A stretch of DNA of 64,000 bases, taken from contig CM046453.1 of assembly GCA_025506515.1 (NCBI GenBank), forward strand, positions 5,471,910 to 5,535,909. Reading direction: 5' to 3'. The position numbers and the translations under genes were made by a program. How positions within the stretch are numbered: the stretch's first letter is position 1; each line of letters opens with the position of its first letter. This document shows, piece after piece, positions 10,776-22,892 of the stretch. The notes beneath the pieces were generated by a model. The model was not told where the DNA came from and ran no database searches. It worked only from the letters and a program-made list of their open reading frames with translations. This DNA is from Flaveria trinervia (Eukaryota; Streptophyta; Magnoliopsida; Asterales; Asteraceae).

Positions 10776-12381
10776 TGTAACACCCCGAAATTTTTACTTA
10801 AACGGAAGGAAAAGAAAAGTAAATAGAAAGAATGGAAATTATGCACAAATGGAGGGGGATAAAGTGTACAAAGTACAAATCTTATTATTTTAAGATATTT
10901 AAGGGCATGGTCGCCCATATCAAGCAGAAAGCTGCTTGATCTCGGAAGAAGAAGAAGAGAGAGAGAGAGAGCTCGGTTCTAGAGAGAGAAAGAGGAAGAA
11001 GAAGCTGAAAAGGTAAGTCTTCTCTTATATGAGCTTGGTTTCAGCTGGGTTTCGAGTTCTTGACCGAAGTTCTTGTTGTTTAGAGTTTGTTTTCGGGATT
11101 CAAGAGCTGAGTCGAAGTGGGTCTTGAACGGGAAGAGTGTTGCTCAAAATCTGCTAAAGGTGACTTTCTAGAACCCCTCTTTTACTGATTTTCAACTGAT
11201 TTGGGGCTATTATGCATACTAAGTAAACGTTTTTAAAGAAACCGTGAATTTACAACTTTATGTCCGAATGTTGTATGTATGTATGCATGTTATAGTGATG
11301 ATTATGGGTTAGAGATGATGTTTAGCATGCTTAGATGGCCCTAGTATGTTAGATTTATGTTTGGGTATGCTTAGAATGATTATCGGGTGAAAATGGTAGC
11401 CTGCAAAAGGATTTCAGAATGTTTCGATGAACATGAACAGTGGTTAATGCGCTTAAACAGTTGTCCATGCGTCCAGCATGGGAGGCCAGACGCCTAAGTG
11501 TTGGCCATGCGCCCAAGGGTGGGTCATGCGTCTAAATAGTGGCCCATGCGCCCAGCATGTTGGCCCATGCGTCTAAGTGTTGGCCATGCGCCCAGAGGGG
11601 GTCCATGCGCCTAAACAGTGGCCCATGCACCCAAGTGTTGGCCATGCACCTAAACAGTGTCATGCGCCCAGAGTGAATGAAACGGCTAAGTGTTGATGCG
11701 CTAAAGAGGTGCCATGCGCCTAAACAGGGCAGAAGCGCCCAAATAGTGCTCATGCGCCCAGATCAATTTTATACTTAGAATTTTATGCTCATGCGTCTGG
11801 AATGAATCCCATGCGCCTAAACAGGGCCACGCGCCCAAAGTGTTAAAATGGCTAAGTGTTGATGCGCCTAAATAAGGCAGAAGCGCCCAACTAGTGCCCA
11901 TGCGCCTTGAATAATTTATACTTAGAATTTTATGCCCATGCGCCTAGAAGGTCCCATGCGCCCAATTTGGACTTAAGGTTTTTTAAGTGGATTTTAAGGG
12001 GTAATATGGGAAGATAAGCCCGGTTATTATGATATGGCTTATGTTTGATGTGTGTTATGTATGTATGATGTGCCTGTATTGGTGTATGTTTATAATTGTG
12101 TATGTTCCTTATTATGTATGTATGTCTTCCCTTGGCTTTGCGTTGAACGTTAATAAATGTAATGAAAGTATTATGTAACGTAAAGTGAAAGATAATGAAA
12201 AGAGGATCGTAATGAATGAATGCATGCATGAATTAATGAACTAAAGAGAGAAAGTATACAAAGGCTTGAAAGCAATATGTACAGAGGTGCACGGCTCTAA
12301 TGCCTTAAGCTCTACCGCGTGAGGTCAGCTAATCCAAAAGTGTGCATGCAAGGGTTCCATTCTTTGTGACTGACCTTCAAA

Positions 12382-12556
12382 GATGTTACCTACTTCAGTA
12401 GGGGTGTTGTTACCTACTTCGGTAGGGGTGTTGTTACTACTTCGGTAGGGGTGATGTTACCTACTTCGGTAGGGGTGTTGTTACCTACTTCGGTAGGGGT
12501 GATGTTACCTACTTCGGTAGGGGTGTTGTTACCTACTTCGGTAGGGGTGATGTTAC
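12382..12556. repeat. 24-bp tandem array in the LTR
   Basis: Seven near-identical copies of a unit around TTACCTACTTCGGTAGGGGT, each holding the short palindrome CTACTTCGGTAG. Only the linker between copies varies (GTGTTG or GTGATG). The copies are adjacent, with no spacers, so it is not CRISPR-like. Confidence 0.85.
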
Positions 12557-12639
12557 CCGAGTTATGTATAACTTCGGGGGTGTGGCATAAAGCCTAGCAT
12601 AGTTATGAGGTGAGCGACTCTGTGTCACAACATACTCGA

Positions 12640-13200
12640 AAGAGGTCCTTGTCGCGTATCCCGGTACTGTGTCAATCTTCGGACATGAGTCGGGGGTTTG
12701 TGTGTCAGGGCCCAGCACAGTATCAGTCTTCGGACATGAGTCGGGGGTATTGCATGAGACAGGATACAGATTGCGTACTCTGGTACTGTGTCAGTCTTCG
12801 GACATGAGTCGGGGGTTTGTGTGTCAGGCCCCGGCACAGCATCAATCTTTGGACATGAGTCGGGAGTATTGCAAATGACGAAAGTGACGGATGATGAGAT
12901 CCGTGTCGCGTATCCCGGTACTGTGTCAGTCTTTGGACATGAGTCGGGGGTTTGTTTGTCAGGCCCCGACACAGTATCAGTCTTCGGACATGAGTCGAGG
13001 ATATTACATGAGACGAGATAATGAGGTGAGCGACTTTGTGTTGCAACAGACTCGGATGGAGTTCAATCCCTGTGATTGACTCGTATGGGATCTTTGTCGC
13101 GTATCACGGTGCTGTGTTACTCTTCGGACATGAGTCGGGGGTTTGTGAGCAGGCCCCGGCATCGCATCAGTCTTCGGAAATGAGATATTGCAAGAGACAA
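12640..13200. repeat. Higher-order tandem array in the LTR
   Basis: Repeated blocks built from TCTTCGGACATGAGTCGGGG followed alternately by GTTTGTGTGTCAGGCCC and GTATTGCATGAGAC. At least eight copies of the core are seen. The overlapping open frames here are by-products of the repeat. Confidence 0.8.
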
Positions 13201-13843
13201 GATTCGAGTAATAAAGAGTAATGAACAAAAGATCATGATGTATGAAAGAACGAACATATGAACGAACGTAAATGAATTATCATAATTAAGTACAGAACAG
13301 GATCCTTGTCATTCGACCTCAGTAATCGTGGCTGAGTGCCACGAAGAGGGTAAAGTCTGACCGGATCTAGAAAGAGAAGTGAACGATAATGTAATATGTT
13401 GAATAAACAAAGTTAGTGAACGTAATGACGAAGATAATAATGATATTATCTGTATGTACGTATGATGCATGATCTCGAATGATGTAAAGTATAGTATGTT
13501 TTGAAATAAAGTAAAGAACGGTTTTTAACTCGGTAAAGTATGTTTTATTATAAAACTAGAACTCACTCAGCGTCGTTGACTTTTGTATGCATGATAGTTG
13601 GCAGGTATATGTTGATGCTGAGGAGTTGCAGGCATGGATGCATAAGCTACTGGGAGCATCTTGAGGCTGGCATCCGTATTTTGACATGTCATGTATTTTG
13701 AGATGAAAACTAATGTTGTAAATGAAATTTTTTAGTTATGAATGAAAGTTTTAAATTCCGCTGCAAAATTAACGTATATTTTCTAATGTTTTATGTGAGA
13801 TGAGTCACCAGCTGTGAGGTGCCCGGGAACGGGGCCTTACAAG

Positions 13844-13856
13844 TTGGTATCAGAGC
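13844..13856 (+). other. Primer-binding site (initiator Met tRNA)
   Basis: TTGGTATCAGAGC two bases after the LTR end, the usual minus-strand primer site of plant gypsy elements. Confidence 0.85.
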
Positions 13857-14214
13857 AAAAGTTTAAGTGAATTGGGTAAATATTTTCAAAAACCTAATAT
13901 TAAACTGAGAATGGGATTAAAAGGAAAAGGGATGCCAGTCCTAGTAGCTACGTGCCTGCAGGTAAAGGTTTTTATGTGAACGTTTTATGTAAGTTCTTGT
14001 TAAGCGGCATTATGTGCGCATGTTATGTGGCTTGTGTGCTAAGTGTAGATTTAGATACTGATGTAGTCAGGATAGGAAATGCTTGGGGTAGAAGAGTAAA
14101 GTAAGTGGCTAATCACAACTGGCCACTGATATTAGGGACTTACTATACTTGAAAAAAACTGAGTTATTACCTTGAATGACCGCGTTAGTGTTTGAATCTT
14201 ATAGTGTGCTAGAA

Positions 14215-15375
14215 GATGGTTGGCGGTAGATCTTCAAAAGCTTCACGAGATGGAGGCAGTGGTGGCGTGGTGCTGAACCACAGGTCACAAAAGGAAGGTC
14301 TAGGGTTGAAGGAGCAGCCTATGAGGAACTCGAGGCCCCTCATCAGGAGGGTGGTGATGAGAGCGTTAATCAGAGAGCCTCGGTGAGAGAGGCAGTCAGG
14401 GAGGAAGTGCATCAGGTTATGCAGACGATCCTACCGTCTGTGGTGACCGAAGTTATGAAGGCTGTTAGAGACGAGGAGAGACAGGAAGGGGGTAGGTCTT
14501 TGGGCGAAAGGAGACGACCCGAGACTGAAACGGTTTTCTTCGATGAGGAAGAGGACAAAGAGGAAGAGCCTGCGCCGGAGGCGGCACGAGGCTATAATTA
14601 TGGGCATTTTAACGATGCAAGCCCCCAACTTTCGATGGAAACGGCACTGCTGCTGCTGCTCACTGATGGGTGAGAGAGATGGAAGCGGTTTTGATTATCA
14701 GCGAGTGCCGGGAGGATCAGAAAGTAAAGTTTGTTGCCCATTCTTTTGTGGACACAGCCTTGTGTTGGTGGGACAATATCGTCCAGGTTGAGGGAAGCAG
14801 AGCTATTGGAAGGATCAGATGGTCGGAGTTGAAAAGGCTAGTGATTGAGGAATTATGTCCTCATCGTGAGATGGATAAAGTTGAAAGGGAATTCTTGCAG
14901 CTGGAGGCGGGAACCCTGACACATCAACAGTACACCACGAAGTTCAACGAGATGGCACGTCTGGTGCCGGATCAGGTGACACCTCTTTCGCGAAAGATCA
15001 AGAGGTACATTCAGGGCTTGCCGGCGGACATCCGTAGGCACATGATCGTTGCCCGACCGAGCATGTTTAGGTCGGCGGTCGATTTGGCGGGGAGATTGTA
15101 TGATGAAAGATCTGTGATGGTGACTGAAAGTAGCAAGAAAGGAGACGATGATCAAGGATGGAACGGGAAGCGATTGGAACGTGGCGGAACCGCTCCAGGT
15201 GACAAAGGTGCACGAGTGGATGATCAGCGTGTGATCATAACTGGTGTGGGGTCAAAAAGGTGTGACAAGTGTGGACACAGGCACCCCGGGGAATGCAGGC
15301 TGGGGGCAATGTCTGTTTCCGTTGTGGAAGGACCGGACATGTAGCGAAGAACTGCGGTATGGGATGTGGCAAAAA
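14215..15375 (+). pseudogene. Gypsy gag, second copy, frameshifted and truncated
   Basis: An ATG at 14,215 (MVGGRSSKASRDGG) opens gag 370 bp after the primer-binding site. The frame then shifts: 14,383-14,673 carries an acidic helical stretch (REAVREEVHQVMQTILPSV) and 14,670-15,344 the gag core and the first Cys/His motif, CDKCGHRHPGEC. The first CCHC knuckle is in yet another frame. Homology to the copy at 9.3-9.9 kb ends at about 15,365 (AACTGCGGTATGGG), where a GT/AT microsatellite takes over. All of pol is missing. Confidence 0.75.
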
Positions 15376-15377
15376 GG

Positions 15378-15426
<49 letters not shown>

Positions 15427-15741
15427 GTATATATATGTATATATATATATATGTATATATATATGTATTATATACATATATATATATATATGTATATATA
15501 TACATATATATATGTATATATATATGTATATATATATGTATATATATATGTATCTATATAGATATATATAGTATATATATGTATATATATACATATATAT
15601 GTATATGTATATATATATACATATATATACACACACACACATATATATATACATATATGTATATATACATATATGTATATATACATATATGTATATATAT
15701 ATACATATATGTATAATATAATATATAATATATATATATGT
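15378..15741. repeat. GT/TA compound microsatellite
   Basis: (GT)n followed by about 340 bp of (TA)n with ATGTAT/ATACAT interruptions and a short (AC)n near 15,630. It replaces the rest of the gag knuckle region. The many frames rich in Tyr, Ile and His across it are artefacts of the repeat. Confidence 0.95.
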
Positions 15742-15832
15742 ATATAAGTTTACAAGTAGCAATTTATGTCAATGATTACGAATAAAACAAGTTTATAGAT
15801 AACATATAGCTACAATCAAACCTTGACCAAGA

Positions 15833-16127
15833 TGTCACACCTTAATTTCCACAAACGGTGTAATACCATTACACGCGTGACATACCAGGATATTAGTTAT
15901 TAGTTACACCAAACAACACAACAATTACAAAAACATAATTTCCAAATTAAATAAGGTTTCTTAAAATTAAAATTAGTTACGAAACATGAAAATAAATACG
16001 GAAGCGTATAAACCATAATTTAAACGGCGTAAACACGCGCAAAACCAGATAAGCATAATGTGTAGAAAATGCAAATTTTCTTTGTTCACCCAATAAATGA
16101 TGAATGATATGATGTGATGATCCTAGT
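15833..16127 (-). repeat. Truncated LTR fragment
   Basis: Begins TGTCACACCTTAATTTCC on the plus strand, the inverted form of an LTR 3' end, and runs until it is cut by the next LTR at 16,128. It differs from the flanking family beyond the first bases, so it is probably a separate gypsy family. Confidence 0.4.
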
Positions 16128-18669
16128 TGTCAACCCTCAAAATCCACGTGCAGAGTTTTACCGTGAGGGTGTGAACAAACCAGAATCACAGTCAATAGTT
16201 ACTCAGAACGACTCTATATGCCAACATTAAAATGAAATCAACCAAAGTTCAAACTTGAAAACTATGCGGAAGCGTTTTGTAAATAAAGAAACCCCAAAGT
16301 ATACAAATGCATACTATGGCAAAACACGCGCCAACCCAAATGAGTAAGCACTAATAAATAAAAACCTACAAAGATGTTTTTAAGATAGAGTCTTAGAATC
16401 CATGATGAATCCGTGCAGTGCTCCTAAAGGCAAGCAAAATTAATGACCTGATAATAGCATACTAAAAATTTTAACACAATGGTTGGTGAGTTCAAGAGTT
16501 GATATTCAATTATAACCAATTTAACAATTGAGATATATAAGTAGTGCATTGTAACAGATAGCTAGTCTATTAACAATAAATTTTAATTCATAGTAATTTT
16601 GTAATTGAAGCTGACTGTGATAAGTTTTGCCTCATGTCACGACTTATCAGGTCGTGACAATGTTCATTAGGACAAATTGCACCCGGTTGACCTTGAGTCA
16701 CACAGGTGGGGCTCGTCAGACCCAGTAATACTACCCAAGTTTCCCCGCTATTCAATATTAACAATTCGAAAGTGTGAGGATTTTTCCATGATAAACAGCA
16801 CTATATTAATATTATACACAACTTAAATATATAAAGCATTTGTAGATTACCAGTATGTTATTTCCCCAAAAGAGGTTAAGTAAAGAGTAGGGCATGAACT
16901 CACCTGATATGCGTAAGGATACTTAAAGATTAACTTGACAAGGACAAGTGGAAAGACAACCTTCGGAGGTTACCTAGAACACACAAGCACATAAGTAAAC
17001 ATACACAGAAATTCTAAGGAAACCCTAAGTGCTCTACAATTAAAGAACTCAAGGTTTTATAAAGACAACACACATGTGATCCAGTTGACCCGTTTGACCC
17101 GTTGGTGACATATTAGTTGAAATATAGTTTACACCATGTGTGACAACTTCACATGCCAAAGTATCATGCAAATTATTCATGTGTATCACATTGTCAACCC
17201 TAGTTCTACCTAGGTCATCATACCATATTTGATCATCATACAACTCATGCAAGTCCCTAACAACTAGCATGCTCAGTGTAATTATAACACAACTAGTGCA
17301 TCATACAAAGATTAAATCATGCATGACATATTCATATGACCCATAACTATAAATTCCCATAAACAGGCCAAAACAGATAATTAACCAATTAAACATTCAT
17401 ACTATCCAAACAACACATTCAACCATAATAACATTCATCCATGAACATACTAGCATGATTCCTATGTCCCAAACATGATAAATTCCTCATATGTAAGAAT
17501 TTGTACAAATAAAGTTTCCTCTTTGGGAAAGTACATCTCAAATCCATCAAACACTCATTGTATTCATGAATTCATCACAAATATACCATTTCAAGCTCAT
17601 AACAACATCTAGACATGATCAACAATACCTAATCATCATAATCCATTAATCATCATGAACAAAAGTTTCCACTTTTGGCAAGGTATGAACTAGACTACAT
17701 CATACATAGATTTCTTGCACCAAAATCATTATCTAATACTCATGAACCATTATCAAGCACATTACATCACCAACTCTTTGCAATTCATTAACATTCAACA
17801 TCAAACGTTTCTACTTTGGCAAACTATGAAGTACAACTTCCATTCCAAGGTTTCTAGCATTCATATCAACAATCTAGCACCTAATCATCATCATAAACAC
17901 ATCAACAACATCAATTCATGATCAAATCACCATTCATGAAAATAAAGTTACTATTCTTAGTAACCTATGAACCACACGTCAATCTAACCTCACTAACAAC
18001 ATAACGTCATCAAACAATCACAAATCAACACCCAATTCACCAATTTCGACCTAGGGTTTCGGCTAGCATCAAATACCATGAAAAACATGTAGATTTCTAA
18101 CCTTTAAACGTGTGTTAACTTGTAATTGATGATTCCAACGTGTTCTATGCCTTGTAATCGACCAAAACCAATCTCTTCTTGCTTGCTCTTGGTTGAAATC
18201 ACAATGGTGGGGGTGTGGGGGTAGATGTCGCGACCGAAGGGTGGGGATTAGGGTTTGGGGTTTTTTTGTTTTAATTAACTTAATTATCTATAATTACCCT
18301 TTTAACCCTTATAATTTGTATTTTATAAAGTTTAAGCTTTTAAACTCTTTGTAAAGTGTTTTTAACTTAATAATATAAACATATAAACTAATGATAATAA
18401 TTATGTATTTTATATTTACTAAACACCAAGCATACGAATTAATACACACGTTTTCACGTTACGCGATTAATTTCCTAATTAGTATTTAAAACACGCAAAC
18501 ATATAAGCATAATGTAATAATCACATTTTTTATTAGATTATTATTAGTTTGTCATTATTAATTATTATAAAGTCACCAACGTTAAACGACAACTAGTGTG
18601 AGTTTACGACACGTGCATGCAAGACTTAACAGAACTGAGTTTAGTAACGGAAAATTACCGGATGTCATA
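16128..18669 (-). repeat. Tekay-like gypsy LTR A (3' LTR, minus orientation)
   Basis: About 2.54 kb, close to the LTRs at 22,893-25,634 and 27,364-32,310. Plus-strand edges are TGTCAACCCTCAAAATCC (two bases short of the other copies) and TTACCGGATGTCATA. It lies just downstream of the element's pol end and polypurine tract. Confidence 0.85.
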
Positions 18670-21600
18670 TTATCCCCATGTTGAAAGAATTTTTGTCCCT
18701 AAAATTTCATTACATGGTGAGTGTTCCATCACTGTTCTACTGCATTGGCATACAGAAATTGAAATCGAGTGAGTTTTGGATGAGCTGTCACATCATCCCC
18801 ATGTTGAAAGAAGTTTCGTCCCGAAATTTTAAATCAATACCTTCGTCTGCTGGCATCATCTTTTCGAATAGTTGAGGGTACTTAAGCTTCATTTGATCTT
18901 CTCGTTCCCATGTGAATTCCGGTCCACGTCGTGAATTCCGGTCCACGTTGCGAATTCCAACGGATTTTGACTATGGGTATCTTGCTTTGCTTAAGTGTTT
19001 TCACCTCACGGTCCATCACCTCGACTGGTTCTTCAATAAAGCGCAATTGTTCAACCACTTGAACTTCTTCTAGTGGTACGACCATTGTTTCATCAGTTAG
19101 GCACTCCTTTAGGTTCGACACGTGAAATACATCATGGATTCCACTCAGCGAATCAGGTAGGGCTAGTCGATAGGCCACTGGACCTATTCTTTCCACTATT
19201 TCAAATGGTCCAGCGTACCTTGGATTTAGCTTTCCTCGCTTGCCACTTTCCATGGTGAGATCTTCAATAAAACCTTGTCACCAACCTGAAATTCTAAAGG
19301 TTTCCGTCTCCTGTCAGCATAACTCTTTTGTCTGTCTCGCGCTGCAGCCATACGGTTTCGTATCTGCAGAATCTTCTCGGTTGTCTCATGAATTACTTCG
19401 GGACCTGTTAGCTGACTATCACCAATTTCAACCCAACAAACTGGTGATCTACATTTTCTCCCATACAAAGCCTCGAAAGGTGTTGCCTGTATACTAGTAT
19501 GATAGCTGTTGTTATAAGAAAACTCCACCAATGACAGGTGAATTTCCCAGTTATTCCCGAAGTCAATCACACAAGCACGTAGCATATCCTCCAACGTCTG
19601 TATGGTACGCTCACTCTGGCCATCCGTTTGTGGATGATAAGCAGTACTCATATCCAAACGTGTACCCAAAGATTTCTGTAGTGATTGCTAGAAATGTGAT
19701 GTGAAACGAGCATCGCGGTCAGAAATAATTGAGATCGGTACACCGTGTCTCAAAATGATCTCTTTAAGGTATAGTCGAGTTAATTTCTCCATCTTTTCAG
19801 TTTCCTTAATTACAAGGAAATTAGCAGACTTTGTCAATCGATCCACAATAACCCATATCTTGTCACAACCGGTATTAGTCCGGGGTAACTTGGTAATAAA
19901 ATCCAAGGATTTGTTCCGATTTCCATATTGGTATCTCGGGTTGTTGCAATAGTCCGGATGGTTTTTGGTATTCCACCTTTACTTTCGAGCAGGTCAAACA
20001 CTTGCTCCCATACGTAGCTACATCCGCCTTCATGTTAGGCCACCAGTAGTGCGCCTTTAGGTCATGGTACATCTTGTCGGATCCAGGATGTATAGAATAC
20101 TTAGATTTGTGTGCCTTACCCATAACTAAATCCCTTAGATTTCCATAGACAGGCACCCAAAGTCTATCCATGAAGTACCGAAATCCATCCTCCTTCACCA
20201 CTAGTTGTTTATCCATTCCCCTTAACAACTCAGAACCAACATTTTTCGCTTTTAAGGCTTCTATATGTGCCTCCTTAACTTGTTCGGGCAGTTAGGTACT
20301 AATAGTAAGCTATAAAGCTCGCACCCATCTAGGTTTAGCTGTTTCCTTCCGGCTTAATGCATCGGCAACCACTTTCGCCTTTCCCGGATGATACTTGATA
20401 GCACAATCATAGTCGTTTAGTAGTTCCACCCAACGTTGTTGTCTCATATTCAACTCCTTTTGCTCGAATATATGTTAAAGACTCTTGTGATCAGTGTAGA
20501 TAGTGTACTTGGTACCATACAAGTAATGTCTCCAAATCTTTAAAGCAAAAACCACTGCACCCAATTCTAAGTCATGGGTGGTATAGTTCTTCTTGTGAAT
20601 CTTTAGTTGTCTCGAGGCGTAGGCTATCAACTTTTCTTGTTGCATCAAGACACAACCCAATCCTTGAATGGATGCATCACAATACACCATGTAATCATCC
20701 GTTCCCTCTGGCAGTGCCAATATCGGGGCACTACAGAGTTTCTGTTTTAACAATTGAAAAGCCGATTCTTGGCTCTCACTCAATTTGTATGTCCTTCCTT
20801 TGTGAGTCAAGGCCATGAGAGGTTGTGCGATCTTAGAAAATCCCTCTATGAATCGTCAGTAATATCCTGCTAATCCCAGAAATTGTCTTATCTCGCTTGG
20901 CGTTTTGGGTGTAGTCCAATTCTTTATCGCCTCAATCTTGGCAGGATCCACATGTATCCCTTTCTCATTAACAATATGACGTAGAAATTGCACTTCTCGT
21001 ATCCAAAAGTCACACTTAGAGAATTTGGCATACAACTGTTCATTCTTTAATAGTTCTAAGATCATTCGTAAGTGCTCTTCATGATCCTCCTTGGTCCTAG
21101 AATATATCAGTATATCATCGATAAACACAATGACGAACTGATCGAGATAGGGTTTGCACACATGGTTCATGAGGTCCATGAACATAGCAGGTGCATTAGT
21201 CAACCCAAAAGGCATAACAAGAACTCATAATGACCATAACGAGTATGAAACGTAGTTTTAAGAATGTCTTCTTCTCAGACTCTAAGTTGATGATAACCGG
21301 ATCTCAAGTCAATCTTCGAATAATAGCTTGATCCCTAAAGTTGATCAAACAAGTCGTCGATATGAGGTAAAGGGTATTGGTTCTTGACTGTTACTTTGTT
21401 TAACTCCCTATAATTGATGCACATCCGGAATGTGCCATCCTTCTTCTTAACAAAAAGAACATGGGCTCCCTAAGATGATGTGCTAAGTCAAAAAAAATCC
21501 CTTATCTAAAAGCTTCTGAAGTTGTGATGACAACTCTTGTAGTTTGTTCGGTGTTAATCGATAAGGTGCCCTAGCAATCGGGGCTGCGCCGGGAGTCAAC

Positions 21601-22887
21601 TCGATTTGAAATTTCACTTGGCGGTGAGGTGGTAATCCAGGAAGATCCTCTGGAAACACCTCTGGAAAGTCACGCACTATGGGAATGTCCTCCATTCTCC
21701 TTTCTTCCGCTTGCTTATCGGTGACGAGTGCTAGAATAGCCAAACGACCTTTTCGCAACAACTTTTGGGCTTTCATGTATGAGATGATGCCTATCATCGC
21801 ACCACTCCTATCACCTCTGACTGTGAGGATTTCGTCACCAACCAGAATCCATATGATTTTCTCATGGCATATGACTTTCGCTTTCTTATTAGAGAGCCAA
21901 TCCATGCCTACCACTACATCAAAACTCCCCAGCGTAACAGGCATAAGATCTATAGCGAAAATATGACCGACAAGATCTATCTTACAATCTCTAAGGATAT
22001 GCGTTACATGGATCTGTTTACCGTCGGCTAATTCTATTGTGTATTTAGATTCTAAGGCGGAGGGTATATCACTTAAAAGACTATAGAATTTTAAGGATAC
22101 AAAGCTCCTATCAGCTCCAGTATCGAATAGTACCGTAGCAAAACACCCATTAACAAAAAACCTACCAGTAACACTTGTGGGGTCGTTTAGAGCCTCACCT
22201 AAGCCAATGACGAAGGCTCTCCCTTTGGCTCCATCGTTATTGCCACCATTACCAGTACCATTGCCACCATTGTTGTTGTTACCGTGGTTGTTGTTGTTAC
22301 GGCCATTGCCGTTATTGCCATTACCATTCTTCCTTAGTTGTGGGCAGTTTCGCCTGTAATGCCCTTCCTTCCCTCCCACATTTAAAACAACCTTTGGGAG
22401 TCTCATGAGGTTGTTGTGGCTTCTTTAACAGTTCGCCATGACAATTTTTAGCAGCGTGTCCAATCTTACCACAGCGTTGACATTTGAAATTATCACACCT
22501 TCCCACATGATGGTAATTACACCGAGTGCACTTCGGATATTTACCACCATAACCACTGGGTCCTTGACTGTTTGGAGCCGTCTGATTGAAGTTGCGGTTA
22601 TTATCGAACCTCCGTTGTTGTTGCTGAACTGGCTGTTGTTGTTGTTGAGATTGGAGTTGACCGCTGGATGATGATGATTTGTTGTTGTTGGAAGTATCCC
22701 ACTTCCTCTTGTTGTCGGGCATGCTCACCATAGTGCCCCGCTTAGGTAAACGTCCTTGCTCCACTCTTAATCAGTTAGCTTATGAGCTAACTGGATGGCT
22801 TACTGAATTGTGGCCGGGTTGGAAGCAGTCACCATGCTTTGAATTTCGGGTACTAATCCCCGTATGTAATGCTCAACCCTCTTGTGC
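18670..22887 (-). pseudogene. Tekay/Del-like chromovirus pol and C-terminal gag, decayed
   Basis: Reading on the minus strand: gag knuckle CQRCGKIGHAAKNC and a degenerate one (CFKCGREGRALQAK) at 22,764-22,321; protease with FDTGADRSFV (about 22,120); reverse transcriptase with MPFGLTNAPAMF and the catalytic FIDD box (21,215-20,856); RNase H with YCDAS and YTDHKSL (20,816-20,475); integrase zinc region (CLTCSKVKVEYQK, about 20,000), core (MDFITKLPRTNTGCDKIWVI, 19,906; AYHPQTDGQSERTIQ, 19,640); and the C-terminal GIHDVFHVSNLKECLTDE tail (19,253-18,882). The domain order PR-RT-RH-IN is that of Ty3/gypsy. At least six frame breaks and stops separate the pieces, so the polyprotein is not expressible. 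Near 18.93 kb the tail also has a small tandem duplication of GAATTCCGGTCCACGT. Confidence 0.85.
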
Positions 22888-22892
22888 ACTTC

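Larger units (their letters stand above)
10776..13841 (+). repeat. 3.07-kb Ty3/gypsy LTR with internal sequence on both sides
   Basis: Starts TGTAACACCCCG right after the polypurine tract and ends CGGGGCCTTACA, followed by the primer-binding site TTGGTATCAGAGC (13,844-13,856), complementary to initiator Met tRNA. It therefore looks like the 3' LTR of the internal DNA on its left and the 5' LTR of that on its right. It contains three repeat arrays: GCGCC/ATGCGCC words (about 11,440-11,960), a 24-bp array (12,382-12,556) and a longer unit array (about 12,640-13,200). Confidence 0.75.

Noticed and set aside
12382..13200. Regular repeats resembling a CRISPR array
   Set aside because: The units are adjacent without unique spacers, lie inside a plant retrotransposon LTR, and there are no cas genes.
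12533..13228. Several overlapping open frames with repeated PPTHVRRL or SVFGHESG motifs
   Set aside because: They are the LTR tandem repeat read in different frames, without start context or homologues I recognise.
13844..13856. tRNA-like sequence TGGTATCAGAGC as a possible tRNA gene
   Set aside because: Only the 3' complementary stretch is present, next to an LTR; it is a primer-binding site.
15235..15762. Long Tyr/Ile-rich and His-rich open frames on both strands
   Set aside because: They are translations of a GT/TA microsatellite.
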